Shown here: positions 22,789 to 33,100 of the stretch, in pieces
Position numbering within the stretch: position 1 is the stretch's first letter
Layout of the letters: every line of letters starts with the position of its first letter
Source of the DNA: an uncultured Atopobiaceae bacterium
Lineage (GTDB): Bacteria > Actinomycetota > Coriobacteriia > Coriobacteriales > Atopobiaceae
Length of the DNA stretch: 64,000 nt
Assembly (NCBI GenBank): GCA_947599965.1
Contig: CANQFP010000001.1
Location: forward strand, 1 to 64,000
Direction: 5' to 3'
Notes under the pieces: model-generated
Databases searched by the model: none
Seen by the model: the letters and a program-made list of their open reading frames with translations, nothing else
Told to the model about the DNA's origin: nothing
Translations under genes and position numbers: made by a program

Positions 22789-22892
22789 GGGCCCTCCAAA
22801 GGACGCGATGGACATCGGATGTGCGATGATCGATCCCCATTCTAGGATGCGACCGTCACGATGATTCCCCATGCATCGGAGGAGGGAGCCCC

Positions 22893-23624
22893 ATGGCCGA
22901 GGAACGTCGCACGCTCGCATCGATCGCCGATCTGCTGCCAACCGGGGGCTCCGGCGCACCGCTGCCCTTCGACGGGGCGATCTTCGACTTCGACGACACC
23001 ATCGCGCTTTCGGGCCCCATCTGGCACACGGTCGATACGATGTTCTTCGAGCGTCGGGGGCTCCCGCTCGAGCCGGACGTGCCGGCACGCCTCGCCGCCC
23101 TCGGGTTTCGCGAGGGCGCGGAGTTCGTGATCGGGCGCTACGGCTTCAGCGAGACGCCGCAGGAGATCATGGACGAGTGGAACGAGCTCGGAAGCGAACT
23201 CTACCGTGAGAACGTAGCGCTGAGACCGGGCGTCGAGGCGTATCTCACCGCGCTTCGCGAGGCGGGCGTCCCTGTCGCACTCGCCACGACGAACCACCCC
23301 GACGTGCTCTCGGCCCTCGCGCCGAGAATCGACGTCGACGCGCTCTTCGACACGGTGGTCACGTCCGTGGACGTCTCGGTGCCGAAGGACGAACCCGACA
23401 TCTACCTCGAGGCCGCGCGCCGCATCGCCACCGCTCCCCGCCGCACCGTCGTCTTCGAGGACATCCCCTTCGGGCTCGAGGCGGCGCATCGCGCGGGCTT
23501 CCTCACGGTGGGCGTGATCTCGGGCGACGTGAACCAAGATGTGGAGGCCGTTCGCGCCGCCGCGGATCTCCTCATCGACGGCTGGGAGGCCCTCGGGAAC
23601 CCGTGCGGGCTCCCCGAAGCGTGA
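22893..23624 (+). CDS. HAD-superfamily hydrolase, beta-phosphoglucomutase/phosphatase-like
   Basis: The 243-residue protein has all four HAD motifs: FDFDDTIA (nucleophile Asp), LATTN, the lysine in VPKDEPD, and VVFEDIPFGLEAAHRAG. A small helical cap lies between the first two, as in beta-phosphoglucomutase and sugar phosphatases. It is the only plus-strand gene in this stretch, with GGAGGGAG before ATG 22893, and reads divergently from the dipeptidase. Substrate is unknown; the family covers sugar phosphates, phosphoglycolate and nucleotides. Confidence 0.88.
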   Translation: MAEERRTLASIADLLPTGGSGAPLPFDGAIFDFDDTIALSGPIWHTVDTMFFERRGLPLEPDVPARLAALGFREGAEFVIGRYGFSETPQEIMDEWNELGSELYRENVALRPGVEAYLTALREAGVPVALATTNHPDVLSALAPRIDVDALFDTVVTSVDVSVPKDEPDIYLEAARRIATAPRRTVVFEDIPFGLEAAHRAGFLTVGVISGDVNQDVEAVRAAADLLIDGWEALGNPCGLPEA

Positions 23625-23657
23625 AAAAAGCGGAACCGGGATTGCTCCCGATCCCGC
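23624..23657 (-). terminator. Intrinsic terminator of the cold-shock gene
   Basis: Read on the minus strand, GCGG-GAT-CGGGA-GCAA-TCCCG-GTT-CCGC is followed by six T. The loop is a GNRA tetraloop (GCAA) and the outer four pairs close a symmetric internal loop. It overlaps the stop codon of the convergent HAD gene, and the same hairpin can end that transcript, though without a T-run on its side. A second small hairpin (CTCGA...TCGAG) lies at 23681-23700, nearer to the cold-shock stop. Confidence 0.85.
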
Positions 23658-23699
23658 CTTCCATTCACAGATGAGCGGGGACTCGAAGGAAACCTCGAG

Positions 23700-23906
23700 T
23701 TAGCCGATCTTGCGAACGTTGGAAGCCTGAAGCTTGCCGTTCTGGCCCGTGGTCACCTCGAATTCGACGAGCTGGCCCTCGTCGAGGGTCTTATAGCCGT
23801 CCATCTGGATCTCGGAGAAGTGCACGAAGAGATCGTCGCCACCCTCGCGAGAGATGAAGCCGTAGCCCTTCTCGGGGTTGAACCACTTGACCGTACCTGT
23901 TTCCAT
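23700..23906 (-). CDS. cspA: Cold-shock protein
   Basis: The 68-residue protein is a single CSD/OB-fold domain with the RNP motifs KGYGFIS and DLFVHFS, which bind single-stranded RNA and DNA. The start [15 protein letters not shown] is diagnostic. It melts structured mRNA and may act in cold adaptation or general transcription antitermination. AAGAAAGG precedes ATG 23906; a longer frame to 23966 is not supported. The leader to the right is AT-richer than its surroundings. Confidence 0.97.
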   Translation of the reverse strand: METGTVKWFNPEKGYGFISREGGDDLFVHFSEIQMDGYKTLDEGQLVEFEVTTGQNGKLQASNVRKIG

Positions 23907-24050
23907 CTCGAGCCTTTCTTCCTTCTTCCCGCAGCTCACGGGCAGATCCTCAGGGTGCCGAAGCACCGATGTTCATAAAGTCGTCAGTACAACGGCGCTA
24001 GTCTAGCAAAGCATCGGAAGCATATCCGCATGAATCTTCGGCCATTCACA

Positions 24051-24064
24051 TTCATTGCAATGAA
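24051..24064. promoter_or_regulatory. Perfect 14-base palindrome between cspA and fhs
   Basis: TTCATTGCAATGAA is a perfect palindrome in the AT-rich leader upstream of the cold-shock gene and 5 bases from the hairpin after fhs. It could be an operator for the cold-shock gene. No cognate regulator is evident nearby. Confidence 0.4.
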
Positions 24065-24068
24065 CGGT

Positions 24069-24100
24069 GGAGCTCCCGGAACACAGGGTCCGGGAGCTCC
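24069..24100 (-). terminator. Strong hairpin after fhs
   Basis: A perfect 12-bp stem, GGAGCTCCCGGA (24069-24080) with TCCGGGAGCTCC (24089-24100), and an 8-base loop. It lies 33 bases past the fhs stop codon. No T-run follows on the minus strand, so it may work with Rho or as a 3' stabiliser. Confidence 0.7.
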
Positions 24101-24133
24101 TCTGAGATCGATGGATTCGAACGCGTTCCCGCC

Positions 24134-25801
24134 CTAGAAGAGCCCGGTGATCGTGCCGTCGTCGGTGACGTCGATGCCTGAGGCCGCCGGGCGCTTGGGA
24201 AGCCCGGGCATGGTCATGATCGAGCCCGTGAGCAGGACGACGAAGCCGGCCCCGGCGTCGACCTTGGCTTCGCGCACCGTGATGGTGAAGCCCCGGGGCT
24301 CCCCCAGCTTGGCGGGGTCGTCGGTGAGCGAATACTGGGTCTTGGCGATGCAGACCGGCAGCTCCCCGAAGCCGAGACGATGGAGATCGGCCACCTGGCG
24401 CGTGGCCTGCGGCGTGAAGTCGACGCCGTCCGCGCCGTAGACGCGCGTGGCCACGGCCTCTGCCGCCTCCTCGATGGAGACGCCGGTGGGATAGGAGAAG
24501 TCGAAGGAGCTCGGTTCCTCCACGAGGCGCAGCACCTCATGGGCGAGCTCGATGCCGCCCTCGCCGCCCTTGGCCCAGACCTCGGAGAGGGCCACGTTCA
24601 CGCCGAGCTGCTCGAGCTCGGAGCGCAGAAGCTCGAGCTCGGCCTCCGTATCGGAGGGGAAGCGGTTGATGGCGACGGTGCAGGGCAGGCCGTAGACCTC
24701 GCGCATCACGCGGACGTGATGGAGCAGGTTCGGCAGCCCGGCGGCGAGCGCCTCGAGGTTCTCCTCGCCGAGGGAGGCCTTGGGGGCACCGCCGTTGTAC
24801 TTGAGGGCGCGCACGGTCGCCACCACGACGACCGCGTCGGGGGCGAGGCCCGCCATGCGGCACTTGATGTCGAGGAACTTCTCGGCGCCGAGATCGGCGC
24901 CGAAGCCCGCCTCGGTGACCGCGATGTCGGCGTAGCGCTGGGCCATGCGCGTGGCCATGACGGAGTTGCAGCCGTGGGCGATGTTGGCGAAGGGGCCGCC
25001 GTGCACGAAGGCCGGCGTGCCCTCCAAGGTCTGGACGAGGTTCGGGCTGAGCGCGTCCTTCAGGAGCGCCGCCATGGCGCCCTCGGCCTCGAGGTCGGAG
25101 GCCGTGACGGGTTCGCGATCGTAGGTATAGCCCACGACGATGCGCCCGAGACGCTCCTTGAGATCGCGGATGGAGGTGGCGAGGCAGAGCACGGCCATGA
25201 TCTCCGAGGCCACGGTGATGTCGAAGCCGTCCTCGCGCGGCACGCCGTTGGCGGGACCGCCGAGACCGTCCACCACGGAGCGCAGCTGACGATCGTTCAT
25301 GTCGACGCAGCGCTTCCAGGTGATGCGTCGAGGGTCGAGGTTCAGCGGATTGCCCTGCTGGATCGAGTTGTCCACCATGGCGGCGAGCAGGTTGTTGGCC
25401 GCGCCGACGGCGTGGAAATCGCCGGTGAAGTGGAGGTTGATGTCCTCCATGGGAACGACCTGCGCGTAGCCGCCGCCGGCGGCGCCGCCCTTGATGCCGA
25501 AGACGGGGCCGAGGGAGGGCTCGCGCAGCGCCACCGCCACGTTCTCGCCGAGGCGCCTCAGGGCGTCGGCGAGGCCGATCGTGGTCGTCGTCTTGCCCTC
25601 GCCCGCCGGCGTGGGGTTGATGGCCGTGACGAGCACGAGCTTGGCGGAGTGCTCCGAGGGGCGATCGAGGACGCGATAGTCGACCTTGGCCTTGTTGCGA
25701 CCGTAGGGCACGAGGTCGGCGTCGTCGATGCCGAGGCGCTCGGCCACGACGGAGATGGGCTCGGTGACGGCCGCTTGGGCGATTTCGATATCGGAGAGCA
25801 T
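24134..25801 (-). CDS. fhs: Formate-tetrahydrofolate ligase
   Basis: The 555-residue cytosolic enzyme makes 10-formyl-THF from formate, THF and ATP. It has the P-loop [20 protein letters not shown], then [23 protein letters not shown] and [19 protein letters not shown], all highly conserved in the family. It feeds purine synthesis and formyl-Met-tRNA in anaerobes. AAGGAG precedes ATG 25801. It follows ruvB by 98 bases in the same direction and may share its transcript. Length matches the family (about 555). Confidence 0.97.
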   Translation of the reverse strand: MLSDIEIAQAAVTEPISVVAERLGIDDADLVPYGRNKAKVDYRVLDRPSEHSAKLVLVTAINPTPAGEGKTTTTIGLADALRRLGENVAVALREPSLGPVFGIKGGAAGGGYAQVVPMEDINLHFTGDFHAVGAANNLLAAMVDNSIQQGNPLNLDPRRITWKRCVDMNDRQLRSVVDGLGGPANGVPREDGFDITVASEIMAVLCLATSIRDLKERLGRIVVGYTYDREPVTASDLEAEGAMAALLKDALSPNLVQTLEGTPAFVHGGPFANIAHGCNSVMATRMAQRYADIAVTEAGFGADLGAEKFLDIKCRMAGLAPDAVVVVATVRALKYNGGAPKASLGEENLEALAAGLPNLLHHVRVMREVYGLPCTVAINRFPSDTEAELELLRSELEQLGVNVALSEVWAKGGEGGIELAHEVLRLVEEPSSFDFSYPTGVSIEEAAEAVATRVYGADGVDFTPQATRQVADLHRLGFGELPVCIAKTQYSLTDDPAKLGEPRGFTITVREAKVDAGAGFVVLLTGSIMTMPGLPKRPAASGIDVTDDGTITGLF

Positions 25802-25899
25802 GGGGCTCCTTCGCGATGGGAGACGACAGAGGCCGCGGCCGTTCTCGGGCCGCGCGCCCATGGTACAACCGAGCTGTGGTGTGGACGTGAGGGCACCGA

Positions 25900-26940
25900 T
25901 CAGAAGCCCGGCAGCGTGAGCCCGAGGTGCTCGTAGGCGGCGGGGAGGGCGCGTCTCCCCGAGGGCGTGCGCTCGATGAGCTGCTGCTTGATGAGGTAGG
26001 GCTCGTTCACGTCCTCGAGGGTCGACGGATCCTCTCCGATGGCGCTCGCGAGCGTGGCGAGGCCCATCGGACGCCCGCCAGGCTGGGCGCAGAGCACGCG
26101 GAGCACGGCCTGGTCCACGACGTTCAGGCCGAGGGAATCGATGGCGAAGAAGTCGAACGCCTCGGAGGCGACGCTCGCCGTGAGGTGGCCGTCCGCCCGC
26201 ACCTCGGCGTAGTCGCGCACGCTCTTCAGGTTGCTGTTCGCGATGCGCGGCGTGCCCCGGGAGCGCCGGGCGAGCTCCACCACCGCGGCATCGTCGATGT
26301 CGACGCCGAGGAGCGAGGCGCTCCGGAGAATGATCTCGGAGAGCTCGTCCACGGAGTAGTAGTCCAGGTGCTGCACGATGCCGAAGCGATCGCGGAGCGG
26401 CCCCGTGAGGAGGCCCGTGCGCGTGGTGGCGCCGACGAGGGTGAAGCGCGGAAGGTCGAGGCGGATGGAGCGAGCCGCCGGGCCCTTGCCGATGACGATG
26501 TCCAGGGCGAAATCCTCCATGGCGGGATAGAGCACTTCCTCCACGGAGCGGTTCAGCCGGTGGATCTCGTCGATGAAGAGGATCTCGCCCGGTTCGAGGT
26601 TCGTGAGGATGGCGGCGAGATCGCCGGTGCGGGCGATGGCCGGGCCGGAGGTGATGCGGATCTTCGCGCCCATCTCGCGGGCGAGGATGTTCGCGAGCGT
26701 CGTCTTGCCGAGGCCCGGGGGGCCGTAGAAGAGCACGTGGTCGAGGGGCTCCTTGCGCGCGCGGGCGGCCGAGATGTGCACGCGCAGGGCGTCTTTCACG
26801 CGGGTCTGGCCGAGATAGTCGTCGAGCGTCTTGGGCCGGAGGCTCCGATCGATCTCGAGATCGGCCGCATGCAGTTCGCCGTCGAGGGCGGGTGCGGCGT
26901 CGGCGAAGAGGTCCTTCGAGGGATCGGCTTCCCAGCTCAT
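25900..26940 (-). CDS. ruvB: Holliday junction branch-migration helicase RuvB
   Basis: The 346-residue AAA+ motor has Walker [12 protein letters not shown], Walker [10 protein letters not shown], sensor GATTRTGLL, the arginine finger in PLRDRFG and a C-terminal winged helix ([13 protein letters not shown]). It drives branch migration with RuvA. The usual RGTPRIAN motif is kept (SRGTPRIAN) but continues SNLKS in place of the more common RLLRR. It overlaps ruvA by 4 bases. Confidence 0.97.
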   Translation of the reverse strand: MSWEADPSKDLFADAAPALDGELHAADLEIDRSLRPKTLDDYLGQTRVKDALRVHISAARARKEPLDHVLFYGPPGLGKTTLANILAREMGAKIRITSGPAIARTGDLAAILTNLEPGEILFIDEIHRLNRSVEEVLYPAMEDFALDIVIGKGPAARSIRLDLPRFTLVGATTRTGLLTGPLRDRFGIVQHLDYYSVDELSEIILRSASLLGVDIDDAAVVELARRSRGTPRIANSNLKSVRDYAEVRADGHLTASVASEAFDFFAIDSLGLNVVDQAVLRVLCAQPGGRPMGLATLASAIGEDPSTLEDVNEPYLIKQQLIERTPSGRRALPAAYEHLGLTLPGF

Positions 26941-27560
26941 CCGGCCCCACCTCCCAGGCGCTTCAAGCCGAGGGCCACGAGATCCTCGAGACGCTCGTCG
27001 CCGGAGGCGTCCTCGAAGGCGAGCACGACTTCGCGCTCGGTGAAGCCGAGGGACATGAGCGCCTCCTTGGCCTCGACGAACGCGGCCGAGGCGCCGCGGG
27101 CAGGAGCCGCGGGAGCGCCCGGCGAAGTGCCGGCGAGATCCCTCAACACGGGATCGTTCGCGAAGGAACCCTCGAGATCGACGAGGAGGCGGTTGGCCGT
27201 CTTCTTTCCGATGCCCTTCGCCTCGGTGAGCCGCGAGGCGTCGCCCGAGGCGACGATGGCGGCGAGATCCACCGGCGAGAAGGCCGAGAGGATGGCGAGG
27301 GCGCCCTTGGGGCCGACCCCCGAGACGGCCGTGAGCCGCTCGAAGAGCGCCCGCTCCTCGACGGTGGAGAAGCCGAAGAGCGAGATGGCGTCCTCCTTCA
27401 CGCGCATCACGCAGAAAAGCCGCACGGCCGGCGTTCCCACCGGAGGCAACGAGGAGCGTGTGGAGAGGGAGATGCCGAGGAGGTAGCCGACGCCGTTGAC
27501 GTCGAGGACGCAGCTATCCGCCTGCGCCTCCACCAACGTGCCCGTGAGCCGCTCGATCAT
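26937..27560 (-). CDS. ruvA: Holliday junction binding protein RuvA
   Basis: The 207-residue protein has the three RuvA regions: an OB fold ([20 protein letters not shown]), two helix-hairpin-helix motifs ([17 protein letters not shown] and [19 protein letters not shown]) and a C-terminal three-helix domain ([20 protein letters not shown]) that contacts RuvB. It binds the four-way junction as a tetramer. It overlaps ruvC and ruvB by 4 bases each, so the three are one translational unit. Confidence 0.97.
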   Translation of the reverse strand: MIERLTGTLVEAQADSCVLDVNGVGYLLGISLSTRSSLPPVGTPAVRLFCVMRVKEDAISLFGFSTVEERALFERLTAVSGVGPKGALAILSAFSPVDLAAIVASGDASRLTEAKGIGKKTANRLLVDLEGSFANDPVLRDLAGTSPGAPAAPARGASAAFVEAKEALMSLGFTEREVVLAFEDASGDERLEDLVALGLKRLGGGAG

Positions 27561-28120
27561 CGCGCATACCTCGCATTCGTGCCGCCCGGGAGCGCCTCGC
27601 GAAGTTCGGGGGCGGAGTTCGCGCCGACCCGCGCGGCGTAGAGGGTGGCGGTGGAGGAGAGGTGGGCGTGGCAGATGGCGGCGGCGAGGGCGTCGGCCGC
27701 GTGATCGGGCTTCGGATCGTGGTCGAGGGCGAGCAGGCGCCGCACCATGAAGGTCATCTGGATCTTATCCGCGTCTCCCGAGCCGGTGACGGACTGCTTG
27801 ATCTCGGCCGGGGCGTACTCCCCCACCGGGCACCCGGCCACCGAGCATGAGGCGAGGGCCGCCCCGCGCGCCTGGGCCGTGGCGATGGCCGACTTGGCGT
27901 TTTGGCCGAAGTAGATCTTCTCGATGGCCACGGCCTCGGGCTCATAGCGCGCGATCACGCGGGAGAGTTCGCGGAAGATGGCGCCGAGACGGGTGTCGAC
28001 GGGGGTCTTGGCCTCGGTCTCGATGCAGCCGTAGGCACGCGCCCTGCAGAGGGTGCCACGCGTCTCCACGATGCCCCAGCCCGTGTGCGCGAGACCGGGA
28101 TCGATGCCGAGGATGACCAC
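27557..28120 (-). CDS. ruvC: Holliday junction resolvase RuvC
   Basis: The 187-residue nuclease has the catalytic Asp in ILGIDPGLAHTGWG, the Glu in VAIEKIYFGQNAKSA and the C-terminal Asp pair in HDPKPDHAADALAAAICH. It cuts junctions moved by RuvAB. I take GTG 28120, five bases after GAGGAGG, rather than the longer frame to 28153, because the family begins at VILGIDPG. It overlaps ruvA by 4 bases. The gene order ruvC-ruvA-ruvB is the usual one. Confidence 0.96.
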   Translation of the reverse strand: MVILGIDPGLAHTGWGIVETRGTLCRARAYGCIETEAKTPVDTRLGAIFRELSRVIARYEPEAVAIEKIYFGQNAKSAIATAQARGAALASCSVAGCPVGEYAPAEIKQSVTGSGDADKIQMTFMVRRLLALDHDPKPDHAADALAAAICHAHLSSTATLYAARVGANSAPELREALPGGTNARYAR

Positions 28121-28192
28121 GCTCACCTCCTCGAAGCGAACAGGCGTTCCCATCAGTCTAGCACGCCGGCGCGCACGCGCCGCGAGCGTGAT

Positions 28193-30031
28193 TCAGTTCT
28201 TGGAGAAGAGGCCCTGCCCCCAGAGATCGTCGCCGGAGCCGTCGAGCCCTCCCCCGCTCGCGAAATCCTTGAGGTAGCGCAGCACGTCGCCGGGAAGGCT
28301 CCGGAGCATGTCCTGCGGCAGCGTGAGGGAGAGCGAGGAGCCGCCGGAGGCGCCTCCGAAGGAGGCGAGGGCGTCGGCACCCTCCGGCGTCCCCACCTCC
28401 TCCTCGGGCTCATCGGCGAGGTGATCGTGCCAGGCGCAGGGCACCGGCCGCTCGCGCTCCACGAGGGCGCAATCCGAGATGACGGGACCCGTCGGGCACT
28501 CGCGCCGGGCGAGTTCCGTCGCGTCGAGGCGGCGGAGCAGGCGCTCGGCGAAGCCAGGGTCGATGCCGTGCTCCACCATGCCCCGGAGCATGTGACCGTG
28601 CTCGATGTGGGTGAGGAGCGCCGCATCCACCACGGAAAGCCTGCGCTCGTCGGTGGGTGCGAGCTCCTCGAGCCCGAGCCCCTCGGGCACGGAGAGCCGC
28701 CTCAGGGCCCCGCGCGGCACGACGGGCGAGACGAGGTTGCGCTCGGGCGCGAGCGAGACGAGATCGGAGCGATAGACGTCGCGGAAGGGCGCGTAGCTCG
28801 CGCAACAGTAGCCGTCGGGATCCTGGCCGAGGGCGAGGCCGGTCTTGTCGACCGCGGAGAGGGCGATGAGCTCGTCGTCGTGCTTGGCGCGGAGGAGCCA
28901 CGCCCCCGAGAGCAGGGTCGGATCCTCGAGCACGAGGCCCTCGGCTCTCGGATCCCCCGATCTCGACGCGGACGTGAGGCTGCGGGAGAGCACGCGTTCG
29001 AGCCCGGCGGCCTCCACCCCGCCCAGATCCGTGACGTCGAGCCCCAAGGCGCGGGCAAGCTCCCGGGCATCCGCAAGGGCGCTCGCCTCGAGGAAGGGCG
29101 GAATGAGGGCCCTCACGCGCGTGGGGCCGAGGGCGTCGCTCGCGAGCACGGCGAGGGCGCTCGAGAGGAGATCGCCGGTGAGGCAGAGCGCCACGCCCCG
29201 CGCCCCCTGCTTGGACACGAAATCCGAGAGCGCCAGCGAGAGCGCCTCCCAGATGAAGGCCTTGCGCCTATAGGCGGGAGCCTCCACGCGCTCGGCGAGG
29301 GGGCCTTCCATCAAAAGATCGATGTTGGCCGTGAGCAGGCATTCCTCGAAGGAGGGCGCCACGGCGGCGAGCTCTCCCCAGGGCGTGAGCACGAAGGAGC
29401 CGCCGGTGTAGACCACGTCGTCCCATCCGCCGACGGCGCCCACCGCCACGAGCCAGCTGTTCGCGTTCACCGCCGTGCGCACGAAGGCGCCGTCGGAGAG
29501 CGACGGGGCGAGCGCCGTGGATTCGTCATCGGTCTCGAAGGGGTCGAAGGGCAGGTAGATGATCACATCGGCGTCGAGGGCACCCGCCGCGAAGGATTGG
29601 AGCGCCGAGTAGCTCGTGCACACGGCCACGTCCATGTCGCCGAGGGCGAAGGAAGCCTTGGGCTCCTCCCCCATGAGCAGGCCCTGGTTCATCATCGATT
29701 TGATGAAGGCCGCCATGCGAAGCGGCACCATCTCGCCGTCTCTGATGTAGCCCACCTCGGTGGCCGGGGAGCCTCCGAGCGCCGTGTAGAAGGGCACGAG
29801 CGCGGGTGTCTTCGCCTCGGCGCTGAACGCCTCGAGGGCATTCGCCACATCCCGCATGAACGGCTCGGTATCCGAGAGAACGCCGAGGTCGTAGCCCGTG
29901 AGGACGGGCATCGGAAAGACCGTGAGGTCGCAGCCCGCCTCGCGCGCGCGGCGAGTCTGGTCGACCATCTTCCTCACCGTGCCCTCGAAATCGCCGAGGC
30001 GGGTGTTGATCTGGGCGAGAGCGATCTTCAC
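28193..30031 (-). CDS. NAD-synthetase-like protein (nitrilase plus synthetase domains) with damaged catalytic motifs
   Basis: The 612-residue protein has the layout of glutamine-dependent NAD synthetase: a nitrilase domain (about 1-250) and an adenine-nucleotide alpha-hydrolase domain (about 260-420). Key residues are missing. The catalytic Glu of the nitrilase motif FPE is Met41 (FPMPVLTGYD), although Cys138 remains. The pyrophosphatase loop SGGxDS is TGDLLS (285-290). The GNKxE motif is VDKTG, while the following region (APFRDVYRSDLVSLAPERN) is well kept. About 160 extra C-terminal residues end in a glycine- and serine-rich, partly acidic tail. It starts at GTG 30031 after AAGGGAAGGGG. It is probably not an active NAD synthetase; its role is unknown. 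It lies between dnaE and ruvC. Confidence 0.8.
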   Translation of the reverse strand: MKIALAQINTRLGDFEGTVRKMVDQTRRAREAGCDLTVFPMPVLTGYDLGVLSDTEPFMRDVANALEAFSAEAKTPALVPFYTALGGSPATEVGYIRDGEMVPLRMAAFIKSMMNQGLLMGEEPKASFALGDMDVAVCTSYSALQSFAAGALDADVIIYLPFDPFETDDESTALAPSLSDGAFVRTAVNANSWLVAVGAVGGWDDVVYTGGSFVLTPWGELAAVAPSFEECLLTANIDLLMEGPLAERVEAPAYRRKAFIWEALSLALSDFVSKQGARGVALCLTGDLLSSALAVLASDALGPTRVRALIPPFLEASALADARELARALGLDVTDLGGVEAAGLERVLSRSLTSASRSGDPRAEGLVLEDPTLLSGAWLLRAKHDDELIALSAVDKTGLALGQDPDGYCCASYAPFRDVYRSDLVSLAPERNLVSPVVPRGALRRLSVPEGLGLEELAPTDERRLSVVDAALLTHIEHGHMLRGMVEHGIDPGFAERLLRRLDATELARRECPTGPVISDCALVERERPVPCAWHDHLADEPEEEVGTPEGADALASFGGASGGSSLSLTLPQDMLRSLPGDVLRYLKDFASGGGLDGSGDDLWGQGLFSKN

Positions 30032-30109
30032 GCGTGCCCCTTCCCTTGAGCGGGCTCCGGCCGATTAGGCCCGTGCCCGCGATCGTTCGAAATCCCCGTG
30101 CCCCGGGGC

Positions 30110-33100
30110 CTAGGCCACCTTCACCCGGCCCTCGGGCCCCACGTACTCGTTGGCCTCGCCCACGAGGAGCATGTTCTTCGCGTCAACCGAGATGGGAAGC
30201 GCGATCCTCAACGTCGAGGCGTCCTCGCCCGACACGAAGAGCTCCACGCGATCGTTTCCGGGATAGCTCGAGAAGAGGCCCTGGAGCCGCTCCATGAGAA
30301 GGCCCGTGAGGTGGTGCTTCGGAAGCTCCAGCGTGAGGGTCTTCGGCCGGTTCGTGGTCTCGTTCAGGATGAGCGGCTGGATCTCCTGGGCTTTGAACTG
30401 GACGCTCATCTGGTTCGTGCGCTCGCTGCGCTCCACGGTGCCGCGGATGCGGATGAAGACGTCCATCGTCTCGTCCTCGAGCAGCTCGCGGCAGGAGGCG
30501 AAGAGATCGGGGAAGACCACGACGCCGAGCTCCCCGTCGAGATCTTGCAGCGTGAGGGTGGCCATGGCCTTGCCCCGTTTGGTCGTCTTGCGGGAGAGCT
30601 CGCTCACCATGCCGCAGAGCCAGATGGGCGTGTCCTCGGGCACGAGGTAGCGCCCCGAGCCATCCGCCTCGGCGAGCACGTCGGCGATGGCGTAGTCCCG
30701 GGCTTCGGCCATGGCGTAGGCGAAGGGCGAGAGCGGGTGATCGGAGACGTAGAGGCCGAGGGCATCCTTCTCGTGGGCGAGCTTCGTGAGCCTGTCCCAC
30801 TCCAGATCCGAGGGCGGCGGCACCTCGAGCTCGAAACCCGTATCCTCGCCGACGTCGAAGAGATCGAAGAAGGAGGTCTGGCCGACGGCGCGGCTCTTCT
30901 GGCGATTCTGCGCCTGCGCGAGCACGTTCTCCGGGTTGTTCTTGTCGACGAAGCCCATGAGCTGGCGCCGCGGGTAGCCCGAGAAGTCGAAGGCCCCGGC
31001 CTTGATGAGGCACTCGACGGCGCTCCTGTTCAGGCACTGGGCCGGCACGCGATCGACCAGATCGTGGAGGTTCTCGTAGGGCCCGTTGGCCTCGCGCTCG
31101 GCGATGATGGCCTCGGCCACGGCGGAGCCGAGGTTCTTGATGCCGGCGAGGCCGAAGCGCACACCCTCGGGCGTGGCCGTGAAGTCGACGCCGGATTCGT
31201 TCACGTCGGGCGGCAGGACCGCGATCCCCTCGCGACGGCAGGCGTTCATGTAGTGGACGATCTTGTCGGTCTTGCCGATGTAGCTCGTGAGCACGGCCGC
31301 CATGAATTCCTTGGGGTAGTGCGCCTTGAGCCAGGCGGTCTGCATGACGAGGATCGCGTAGCCGGCGGAGTGCGACTTGTTGAAGGCGTAGGAGGCGAAC
31401 TCGAGGACGTCGTCCCAGATGCGCTCGGCGACCGCGCGGTCGTAGCCGTTGCGGACGGCGCCCTCCTTCCAGTGCTGCTCCATCGTCTCGTCGGCGCCGT
31501 CTTCCCAGTGCTGCACCGCCTCGGTCATGAGCTTGATCTTCTTCTTGGCCACGGCCTTGCGCACGCGGTCGCTCTCGCCGGCCGAGAAGCCGCTCATGAC
31601 CATGGAGATCTGCATGACCTGCTCTTGGTAGACGATCGTGCCGTAGGTCTCGTCGAGGATCCTCGAGAGGCGCTCGTCGTAGAAGACGACCGGCTCGATG
31701 CCGTTCATGCGGTTGATGTAGGTATCGACCATGCCGGCGCGCAGCGGACCCGGGCGATAGAGGGCGATGATGGCCACCACGTGCTTGAACTCCGAGGGAC
31801 GCATGGCCTTGATCGTGGCCGTCATGCCCTCCGACTCCACTTGGAAGACGCCCGCCGTGCGACCGGAGGAGAGGAGCTCGTAGATGGCCGGGTCGTCGAA
31901 GGGGATGTGGTCGATGTCGACGTCGATGCCGTGGTTCGCCTTGATGTTGGCGAGGGTCTTGGAGATGACCGTGAGGGTGCGCAGCCCCAGGAAATCCATC
32001 TTGAGAAGGCCCATCTCGGCGATGGCGTGGCCTTCGTACTGCGTGATCTCCACGGCCTGCTTCGTGTCGAGCTTCGTGGGCACGTGCTCGTTGACCGCGT
32101 CGGGCGCGATGAGCACGGCGCAGGCGTGCACGCCCTCGCCGCGGAGGAACCCCTCGATGGAGAGGGCGGAGTCGATGACCTGGCGGGCATCGGGATCGCT
32201 CTGATAGGCCTTGGCGAAATCCGGCGAGAAGGCCTCGGGATGCTCGGGGTTGCGCTGGAGCACGTCCTTCAGCTTCGGATCGAGGCCGCTCACCATCTTC
32301 GTGAGCTTGTCCGCGAGGAAGATCGGCTGGTCGAGCACGCGCGCGGCGTCGCGGATGGCCTGGCGCGCCTTGATGGTGCTGTAGGTGATGACGTGGGTGA
32401 CGCATTCCTTGCCGTAGCGCCTGCGCACGTAGTCGATCACCTCGAGGCGGCGGTCGTCGTCGAAATCCATGTCGATATCGGGCATCTCCGTGCGCTCCGG
32501 GGAGAGGAAGCGCTCGAAGAGGAGGCCGTTCTCGAGGGGATCGAAGGTGATGATGTCGAGCGCGTAGGCCACGATGGAGCCGCCTGCCGAGCCGCGGCCC
32601 GGGCCGACGCCGATGCCGTTTCGCTTGGCCCAGCCCACGTAATCGGCCACGATGAGGAAGTAGGCGGCGAAGCCCTTGCCGCAGATGATCTCGTACTCGT
32701 GTTCGAAGCGCTCGACCACATCCGGCCGCGCGCTCTTCCAATCCTTCCCGTAGCGCTTGGCGAGGCCGATCTCGCAGTCGCGCCTGAGTTGGCTCTCGTT
32801 CGTCTCGCCCTCATCGAGCGGGAACTTCGGCAGGAGGATGTTGTTCCACTCGAACTCGACGTTGCACTTCTCGGCGATCTCGAGGGTCGTATCCGCGGCT
32901 TCGGGGATCCAATCGAAGAGCGCGCGCATCTCCTCCTCGCTCTTCATGTAGAAATCGCCGAGCCCGTCCTCGGTGCGCTTCATCTTGAAGCGATCGGGGT
33001 CGGAGAGGATCTTGCCGTTGCCGACGCAGGCGAGGATGTCCTCGGAGAGCGCGTCTTCGCGATTGAGGTAGTGGAAGTCGTTCGTGCAGACCACCTTGCA

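Noticed and set aside
21343-23088. Longer dipeptidase starting near 23088
   Set aside because: The extra 100 residues are Arg/Pro-rich antisense of the HAD gene, and ATG 22788 has GGAGGG and the family N-terminus.
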